The position numbers and the translations under genes are program-made. A stretch of DNA of 64,000 nucleotides, from NCBI GenBank assembly GCA_030141605.1, contig JAQGDQ010000007.1:669173-733172 (forward strand). The letters are read 5' to 3'. Shown here in pieces: positions 56,241-64,000 of this stretch. Each line of letters opens with the position of its first letter. The stretch's first letter is position 1. Under the pieces are notes generated by a model. It was not told where the DNA came from. It searched no databases and saw only the letters and a program-made list of their open reading frames with translations. This DNA is from Tubiluchus corallicola (lineage: Eukaryota > Priapulida > Priapulimorpha > Priapulimorphida > Tubiluchidae).

Positions 56241-58403
56241 TCGCCTCTTATGAAACCATTGCATATCGACAGTTGTAAGTAATAGTGGTAACTGATTCAG
56301 TAGCAGCATACCAGGGAGGGACAGATAGGCTAATTTGCCATCAAAGCACCTGCTCCAGAAAACAGCCGGTATGGAGGAGGCAAGAGAAGTTATTCCTTCA
56401 AATTTCTGATTTGTTCTGCCATTTTTTTGAACCGTTTTCTAACAACAGAAACTCTCGTCAACCCAGATTGAGTAGAACACTGGACGTCTTGACTTCCATC
56501 AATGACAGATATCACTCTAGTGAAAAGACACAAGTTAATTACAATAAAATAATAATCCAAGGCAGCACGACTATGTTGTGACAATATTTTTGCAAATATT
56601 GGGACAATATGGACATATGGACTTGCTACAACATATTGTATCAATATTTTTAATATTTTTAACAATATGTGTAAACCACGTGTTTCCAATATCGGTGCAA
56701 TGTTGTAGTTGAAACTATACATATGTGTACAATTTGTTTTAGTTTTTTAGATATGAGTAATTTGCTGTAGCTCATGTTATCTGTTACTTTATTACTTCTA
56801 TTTTTATGCATTCCTATTGTGCTCGCAGTTTTAATTTTTTGCACCAGTCGCATTTACCTATTAGCAGTTTAGCCCGTTCATTACAGGCAAACACAGAATG
56901 ATATATTACATTGTATAAAGTACGCTGTCAGTATTTTATGGTAAATAAAGATATCTAAACATTATATTATATATTGTTATAGGACATAGTGTAGCACATT
57001 GCTTCATATTTACAGTTAAACATTTCTATCAACTGAAGTACATTTATATGAATGTCCATGTAACATTGCTTAACAAATCGATTACTCGGTTTCTTTCCAT
57101 TCCTCTATATTCTTATTCTTTTTGCACTTTCTTTTTCTTTCTTACCTTTTCTGAGGTGGCTTGGCAACATTAACGCCCCAATTAAGTCTTCTCAGTTTAC
57201 AGTTGTCCGTTGTAATAAGTATAATTCATTTGGATTTCATAAAGGCGCAATGATTTATTTTGTTAATGTGCAGTGTGTAATGCGATAAATAAATAAAAAA
57301 GAAACTTCAAGTTTCAAGTTTCCCACTCACAGAACCCAATAATTGTAGTGTTGATGCCAAAATGGATTTGGCTGCAAACCACGTAGACGCACACATCGCT
57401 CAATTAACCTTATAATTAAATAATTTGCTTTTTCTTAGTAATTTCCATGAAGATAATAATTTATAAATTGTAAACAATGACAATACAAACACCAAAAATT
57501 ATGGTAACAAGACAGTAGCAAGACAGCAAAAACTACAACAAAAGATATTAATTAAATTATTACACATTATAATGGCACTATTGTTAGCCATTTATTTTGT
57601 GCAACAGTAACAGCGTTTACTCAGCTGAAATGAATTTTCAAGAATACTGTGAATGCTTTATGCCTCATAGCCTATAGGCGTACTATATATATTGTGGTTA
57701 CTCTTATTTCTGTGAAATGCCTTGTACATAAGCACTATAGCGTGTGCGCCTAATAAGTTTAGTGTTCTAGTTATAGGTCTTGTAAAATATATTTTCTCAA
57801 TACCTTGGATCACTTGACGATACTTGACGAAAAATTGTTTACTCTAGACAGTCATTCTCAAACATGTGCTAGTCTTTTTGGCAGCGATCATAAAATAACG
57901 ATACTTTTGTTCTAATAGTAGCCTAATATTTACTTTGTGCCACAGGTCACAATGCTGAAATTGAGTTTGTACGAAACGTGGGCGTAGTCACAGACGCATA
58001 ATTAGTAGTATGAGCAGTGCGTATTTTTAGGTCTAACTTCTCTGTAGACAATGTAAGCAACAATGTCAGAAAATGATCGTTTGTTCGTTTACTTATTATA
58101 ACAATGCTGTTTATTTCGGCAAAATTCTGGTTTACCATAGGTTCAAAACTGTGAAGCCTTTCTTGCGGATTATGCACGGTGTTTAGAAATGTCAATCCGT
58201 TTTACCTTTTGTTACGAGATTTAATGAAGATCCACTGTTACTTCACCTTGTGCTGCAGTACAGCAAGACAGCTAAGTATAAACTATAATGCATTTGCTTG
58301 CGTTACCGAGTTATTTAGATAATTAGTTAATATTTCCATTTTACTAAGTACCCTTTTGCCATCTCATAAAATAATAATGAAATTTCTGCTTTAAAGGTCA
58401 TAG
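56241..58403. other. Intergenic, nothing recognised
   Basis: AT-rich sequence. Short frames at 56285-56722 on both strands lack family motifs. Confidence 0.35.
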
Positions 58404-58601
58404 AAATGATGATAGCATGCACCTGACCGCGTAAAAGTTAGCAAAGCTAGTATAGTAGGCTTGAAGAGAGAATGTTTAGCCAACCAGATCAAGAGAATCT
58501 GAGATGATGATAACATACACCTGACCGCGTAAAAGTTAGCAAAGCTAGTAGGCTTGAGGAGAGAATGTTTAGCCAAGCAGATCAAGAGAATCTGAGAAAA
58601 G
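58404..58601. repeat. Two-copy tandem duplication, 98-bp period
   Basis: Each unit contains ACCTGACCGCGTAAAAGTTA then GCAAAGCTAG, GAGAGAATGTTTAGCCAA and CAGATCAAGAGAATCTGAG. The second unit lacks 5 bases (TATAG). It lies about 190 bases before the start of the DUF1647-type gene, within its probable promoter. Confidence 0.9.
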
Positions 58602-58792
58602 AGCAATTTCATAGGTTAATGACCCACTGAACGCTGATGCTCATAGCATATATACATAGCATATGCACATAGTGGAAAAATTGCACCGTGCAGGATTGTT
58701 ACTATACAGGAAGCATGTCACGTAAACATCAGAATTCACGTGTTCTTTTTTATGTGCTGCTCAGTGCTGCCCATATTACGTGAAGACTATCA

Positions 58793-60151
58793 GTGAGAAA
58801 TATGATGCCCGAACACATAAATATCTTATTTGGTAAAGCAGCTAAAAGGGCTCTCAAGTTCAGTTTAGCTTTTGTTTTGTGTTTGTGCATTGTTTCAAAA
58901 CTTGAGCAAGTTGCCAATCCAGAATGTTGTGATTCGCATTATACTAACGATCATTATCCCAGGCTGAAAAACAGTGACAAAAAATTGTTCCCGTACATAA
59001 ACAAAACAAACTTGTCTACGACATCAGTGTCGACGCTAACCCGTTTGAAAGAAAAGCAAGACAAAGAATTAAAATTGCGCCAGGTTTTGGCAGACTGGAT
59101 CAAAAGAATGAAGTCAGAAGAAACTCCAGATAATTACAATCACCTGGTTGAATTCACCATGAATCTAAACCAAAAAATAGTGGCATCACAGGCCGATGCT
59201 AAACCACTAGGGGAAAAAGCAAGAAAGAAAACGCTGCTCAAGTGGAGACAAGAGAACTTTCCTTTAACATTGGAAGACGAATATGTGAAGTACGGAATAC
59301 GAAAGGCAGGACTGATAAAAATCAATACTATCATGTATCGGATCTTGCCTGAAGTGGGACAGTTTATACTACCGTGGAAGACCCCCCGCAATAAGGAACC
59401 AGTGTTGGTTACAGCTTTTGACTGGACTCATTTTATCGAAGGGCTCGAACTCATTTTTGAAATCAACAGGTTGTTTCGTAAAGAGTATAACTTCATAGTT
59501 TATGATTTGGGACTGAAGGATGCACAAAGAAAACTGATTGAAAACCAGTGTGAACAGAACAATTGTCGACTTAGGACTATGATGTTTGAGAATTATCCTA
59601 GTCACGTGAGGTTGTTAGAGACAATGACATTTAAACTCGTCATATTGCAAGAAATCTTGTATGAGTTCGGATATGCATTTTGGATGGACACCTCATTAAA
59701 ATTTGAGGGAAACATTAAGAAAAGTGATTTTGAAAAACTAGTCGAACAAACAAGAAGTGGTTTAGGCATGGCAATGTGGTTCAATGGCTTATCACAGTCT
59801 TGCTTTGCGCACCAATCAATGTATTCCTTCCTCGAAGAAAACAGAGCAGATTTCCGGAATACTACTTCACTGGAGGGTGGTGCTGTTCTGATATACAATA
59901 AGTATATGACGTACAGGACAATGTTTGTGCCATGGCTGATGTGTGCATTGTACAGGGACTGCATTGCTCCACTTGGAGCAGAGGCATTGCCGTGTGACAT
60001 TGAGAATATCGGTGCCGATGCCTATTGTTGCCACCGTTTTGATCAGGCTGCTATAACCATACTGATGCAAAGACTCTTCAATTTCGACCAGAAGTTGTAT
60101 ACGCCACATCAACGAGTGCACTATTTTTCTAGACTGGAAGAACGAGAGTGA
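58793..60151 (+). CDS. DUF1647-like type II membrane protein, intronless
   Basis: Single open frame of 452 residues. Near the N-terminus a short basic segment (KAAKR) is followed by one hydrophobic helix (about 20-36, ALKFSLAFVLCLCIVS), the layout of Golgi type II glycosyltransferase-like proteins. The C-terminal two-thirds carries the DUF1647 pattern: VLVTAFDWTHFIEGLELIFE, NFIVYDLGLKDAQRKLIE, YPSHVRLLETMTFKLVILQE, FGYAFWMDTSLKF, then a cysteine-containing MCALYRDCIAPLGAEALPCD and CCHRFDQAAITILM. N-glycosylation sequons are present (NKT, NLS, NTT). The enzyme activity of this family is not established; a sugar transferase role is an inference from fold-like motifs. The start ATG has a nearby alternative at codon 4/5. 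No introns were seen. Confidence 0.85.
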   Translation: MRNMMPEHINILFGKAAKRALKFSLAFVLCLCIVSKLEQVANPECCDSHYTNDHYPRLKNSDKKLFPYINKTNLSTTSVSTLTRLKEKQDKELKLRQVLADWIKRMKSEETPDNYNHLVEFTMNLNQKIVASQADAKPLGEKARKKTLLKWRQENFPLTLEDEYVKYGIRKAGLIKINTIMYRILPEVGQFILPWKTPRNKEPVLVTAFDWTHFIEGLELIFEINRLFRKEYNFIVYDLGLKDAQRKLIENQCEQNNCRLRTMMFENYPSHVRLLETMTFKLVILQEILYEFGYAFWMDTSLKFEGNIKKSDFEKLVEQTRSGLGMAMWFNGLSQSCFAHQSMYSFLEENRADFRNTTSLEGGAVLIYNKYMTYRTMFVPWLMCALYRDCIAPLGAEALPCDIENIGADAYCCHRFDQAAITILMQRLFNFDQKLYTPHQRVHYFSRLEERE

Positions 60152-62773
60152 TTAACAAATAACGCCTTGTCATTTTAGATGGAAGAATCTTTGTTTGGCA
60201 TCAACTGTGTGGATTCTGATTGGCAAGCACCTTTTGTCAACTTGATTTAAACGAGTACGACATCCCACGCAACTTAGAACAATGGGACGGAAGTGTATGT
60301 GGCAGCAATGTAGCTTCGAGAGGCACCTAAAAAGTGCTCATGTATACAATGTCACCAGTGACGGTTAACAAGAAGTTTATGAGATGGTCTCGGTTTTGAA
60401 ATTTTTGTGCTTTATATTAATGACTAATGGCCTGCCTACTGTGAAATTGTTTATGCACTTGAACCCTCCAGAATCAGAACTTCAGTAAAATAATAGCAAT
60501 TAAATTACAACTTCCGACTGTATGTGTACAGCAGCCCTGCTCTTGAAGGACAGAAACTTAAATAATGAAGGTAAAGATCAACCACAAAAAGATAACTAGT
60601 AAAAGTGTTGTATAAAAAATGACGATAGTACTGTTATTATTACACATACGTCTTGAAAAACAGAATCTACAATAAAATGAGAATCAATACGTTGAGCTGC
60701 ACAGTACAATAAATAACAAAATATGAACAATATTATAACACAATAAGACTACTTTTATATAGGACTAATAAAACTCGGATATACACGATAATTCACTGCT
60801 TCATGTTATTCTCACACAGCTAACAAATGGTCATTCATTAATTACATAATTACATGACATTAAAGTATGAAGTTACTAAGAACTGATACACAAGACGTAC
60901 ACAAAGATTCACACCTTTTGAAAGATCAGATGTGTTTGAAAGTGTCGTACACACCTAAAGCATTTAAAACAGGTCGACACTTTTCATACATGATAAACGT
61001 GTTTGAACAATATCTGTAGACCTGCTTAAATCTAGATTGATCTGAAAATGTGTGAACATGTAAATATACGTATGTGTAAACACATGCTTGCTGGAAAAGA
61101 ATCAGTTTAAACTAGGCATCACTCAGTTCACTTTTACAGATATGAACATGGAATGGGAGCAAACAGAAACACATTTACACAGACTTCCATAATCATTTCG
61201 TCATCAAAATTAATAGAAATCAATTTGGCAACCAATATATATCTTAAAACACTACCTATAAAATAATTGACTAAATCGTCAACAAAAATTCATCATAAAA
61301 CGAGACATGGAAATTTAAACAAGAAAATCAATAATAATCTCTTAGAAGCATGACATGACAACCTTTAAATTATGCACATCTGTATCATAATGAATGATAA
61401 TCAATGAAAAGTTTTGATGAACAAGGTTTAACATAGATCTATATTTGCAATGCATAATAATAATAACTCAATAAATGACTGTGACATGATAGATTCTAGC
61501 TGTACGCTAGCAACCTTTAACTCCACAGAATGTTTGATAAAGGAGAATTCTGACAACAATTGACTGTCATGTTTCTTATTTATTTTTTAAAACCATTTAA
61601 CAGCACTACACTCTTATGGTATTTTCATGGCAACAAATGTTTTGTATTTACATTAAAATTTAAGACCCTGTTTTTAAAACATTTATAAATTTTTTGCTTT
61701 TCACGTGAAAAGACACGTATTAACTCAGGCATGTTACCATGAAAAAAGTCTAGCAAAACTAGTTACTTATACTTTTTCCTGTATTATCATGATTGCTGTT
61801 TGTATATCCAGTTTTAATTTCCAGAAAAACTTGGAAAAAAGAAAAAGAAATATTACCCACACAAATTACTTTGCCAATGTTGTAATGCTGTGTTAAGAGA
61901 TTTAAGAATGCAGTAAACAATTTTATATACATGTTGAGTAAGTGATAATACAGTGATAGCTAAGAACACGGCACAGTTGTAGATTTTGACATACATTTCT
62001 AAGCAAAATCGCATTATTTACAATAATTATAATTTCGATGATGATGATATATTTCAGAGCAAAACTGACATACACACTTCATGAAATCGAGATTTATATA
62101 CATGATGGCATACACAATGATAAATGGCAGTGACAATTTCATGAAGACAACATATTTAATTAGATCTTACGCAATTATAATTTATATATAACTTCATTTG
62201 ATTAATAAAACTTGCTAGGCCATCTAAAACAGTAACAATATCGTGCCAAGTAACATGCCAACATTCTCACAACCATACATCACAGAATGAGTGCTATAGC
62301 ACTGCTAATTCCAGTAAAGAATAAACAGCATAGAATAGAATAAAATTTGTTGCGAATTCGTAGTCTAAATTGCTAAACTTTTTTTCTAGCAACATTAAAA
62401 ACTGAGATTCTTACAAAAATGTTGTGGCAAGATAAATTTATTCAATGCTAATTTATATAAAAAACTCACAGATATACACATATATTTGTCAATAAAAAAG
62501 CTTAAACATTATGGCAAAAGGGGTGACTAAATAAAAAAAGGAAATGGGGAAATCCTTTATTTGGTGGTTGACAGACTGGAATGAACAGACTTAGTTGATC
62601 TGGCTCTACGACTTAAAGCAGAAACCGACATCATAAACAGTTTGGATGGCAAAAATTTACTTGATTGTGAATTTTCTGACCTTATTCGAAAATAAACTGA
62701 TAACAGTACTATGAGCTCATGGCAACAGACAGGGAGGATAAAGCCTTTAACTGCTAAGTTTTACTAGAACATT
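60152..62773. other. Convergent 3' UTR region
   Basis: Lies between the DUF1647-type stop and the cadherin stop on the other strand. AT-rich, no coding exon seen. Cadherin 3' UTRs are often long, so part of this is probably its UTR; an AATAAA on the minus strand occurs near 62438. Confidence 0.35.
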
Positions 62774-62910
62774 TACTCTTCGTCTCCACCGTACATGTCG
62801 GCAAGCTTGTGAAATCGTGGTCCCCAGTTACTTAGTCCCTCAAATTCTAAATCTTCATCATCTGTGCCGCTGGCCAGCGAACTGAGTGATCCTGCTGTGC
62901 TGCCACACCC
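62774..62910 (-). CDS. Classical cadherin, last coding exon (catenin-binding tail)
   Basis: After an acceptor (gtttcag) the minus strand encodes [20 protein letters not shown] then [20 protein letters not shown] and GGDEE before the stop. This is the conserved C-terminus of classical cadherins, the region that binds beta-catenin (SLSSLxS...D.D, L..WGPRFxKLADMYG). Acidic and serine residues that are phosphorylated in relatives are present. The rest of the gene lies to the right, beyond or within large introns. The subtype (N- or E-like) cannot be told. Coordinates may be off by one or two bases at the stop. Confidence 0.88.
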
Positions 62911-63503
62911 CTGAAACACAACAATTCATGATCAAATAAATGTAAAATCAACTTATGTTCGCTTTAAAAATGCTCGAACTACACAATAAGAAAGAAATGA
63001 CGCTTACAACAGTTAGCCTAATGGCTAATTAAATGAAGCCTTATTTGAAAGAGATGCTGAAGAACTGTGAGTCAGCTCGCATAGGATTTGAATGTAGAAC
63101 CTGTTCTTCCACGGCACATTCTCTAGCATATGAGCTACTGACTCAACATGGCAACGCTGGTCTGAAACCTCACCTAGGAGTACACTATCAATCAGAGCCA
63201 GCCACCAATATGCTGCTAGTGACATATCACTATATATTTCACTATAGCTACTAAAATGGTGAAATTTAGCTGCTTTCAATGCAAAGATGTAATTCTCATT
63301 GTAATATAGAAGCATTAAAGAATATATTTGCTTAGTTTTTTTATCGTGAGGCAGCTTTTCAACACGGTCCATATTTCCCCTGACTCTCTTTCAGTTAGTT
63401 TTTTCTTCAAGGTTCACTTTTGCCTTGGCTTTCATGTTACTTGTAGTTAATTTTGTAACAAAATTTAAATCTTAAACGTTGAAGATAAAAGCTACTTCAA
63501 GTA
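62911..63503. other. Cadherin intron
   Basis: AT-rich intronic sequence apart from a tRNA-like segment at about 63066-63146. Confidence 0.4.
63066..63146 (-). repeat. tRNA-like segment (SINE head or tRNA pseudogene)
   Basis: The minus strand starts GAGTCAGTAGCTCATATGCT and ends GCTGACTC, so 7 bases at each end can pair like an acceptor stem. A TAGCTCATATGCTAGAG A-box-like region and an ATTCAAATCC B-box-like region are present. The anticodon loop lacks the invariant T33, the T-stem is broken and about five extra bases precede the acceptor 3' strand. It is therefore not a working tRNA gene. Confidence 0.45.
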
Positions 63504-64000
63504 CAGTAGGCGCTACTTAATAGACTCACTTTGGGATAGAAGTATTTTGACCCAATAAACTGACTGATTTAATTAGCCGACGGTTTTAGTATATTACTAC
63601 TATACAAGTATGAGTCATCACTCGTCACCTTAGTATGCATTGAAAAGGCTCTAAGTGAATTTTAGAAACGAATTAATGTCAAAATTCCTATGTGCAATTA
63701 TTTAAGACTAATTTCTATAAGTGAAGTAATAATAAAAGAAAATAAAAAATCGCACAAATCTGATTATTACCACTAAAAATTACAAAAATTCATGCAATTT
63801 TGGTTGCTTTTTTTACGAAGAATTTGGTTTATGAAATTCTCATAATGATAAAGACACTGAAAATCTGTTGCTGTATGATGCACATGTTCAGACAAACACA
63901 TAGTCACCTAGTGCCTGAGCTGCAGTTGGTGATTACCATTGGGCAAGTGATTAAATGTTTAGCTTCGAAAAACAATGAGGTTAATGGCAGCGGATAAGCG
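63504..64000 (-). mobile_element. Pogo/Tigger-like element family 'CAGTAGGCGC', copy C (cut by window end)
   Basis: Starts TA + CAGTAGGCGCTACTTAATAG, then ACTCACTTTGGGA as in copy A, in the same orientation. Minus-strand 63890-63785 reads HHTATDFQCLYHYENFINQI, then LRKKSNQN, the same transposase-tail remnant as copies A and B. The right terminus lies outside the window. Confidence 0.75.

Noticed and set aside
63066-63146. Working tRNA gene on the minus strand
   Set aside because: The acceptor ends pair, but the anticodon loop lacks T33 and the T-arm and spacing are wrong; kept only as a tRNA-like repeat.
1-64000. CRISPR arrays, bacterial operons, integrons or phage genes
   Set aside because: No spaced direct repeats of CRISPR type and no prokaryotic gene layout; the genes are eukaryotic with spliceosomal introns.

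Overview
This is an AT-rich, gene-sparse stretch of animal nuclear DNA. Its genes are split by GT-AG introns, its microsatellites are long, and its introns are full of decayed transposons. The proteins are clearly bilaterian. The cadherin tail and the intron-rich housekeeping genes suggest an invertebrate, and tRNA-derived SINEs would fit a lophotrochozoan-like genome, but the window does not fix the phylum. I saw no prokaryotic, viral or CRISPR features.

Layout, left to right. FOXRED1 (minus, 1-7283; seven exons found, 3' end beyond the window) encodes a mitochondrial flavoprotein. One of its introns holds a Tigger-type DNA transposon with terminal inverted repeats and a TA duplication (518-1980). 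Another holds a SINE whose tail has become a long TAA microsatellite. NTMT1 (plus, 12521-21935) has two coding exons separated by an 8.7-kb intron. A complete intronless N-acetylglutamate synthase gene (NAGS, 18089-19663) lies inside that intron on the same strand. RPL35 (minus, 23073 to about 26095) follows, with an ATG-only first exon proposed beside a TOP-like pyrimidine run.

From 26.6 to 34 kb I see no confident gene: LINE remnants, a hAT-like MITE, microsatellites and unexplained DNA. SIAH (plus, 34447-48145) is a complete six-exon E3 ubiquitin ligase gene with a 9.4-kb first intron. That intron contains a CRE-bearing candidate alternative first exon. A MKRN2OS-like gene (minus, 49664-51444, four exons) comes next, then Merlin-type transposase and LINE debris. 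An intronless DUF1647-type type II membrane protein gene (58793-60151) follows. The last coding exon of a classical cadherin (minus, about 62774-62910) is near the right end.

The genes do not form one pathway. FOXRED1 and NAGS act in mitochondria (complex I assembly; making the CPS1 activator). RPL35 and NTMT1 serve the ribosome and protein N-terminal methylation. SIAH, cadherin and the DUF1647 protein serve protein turnover, adhesion and probably the secretory pathway. The most striking points are the nested intronless NAGS gene and several TIR element families whose ends and target-site duplications can be read directly. I found no new multi-gene system.
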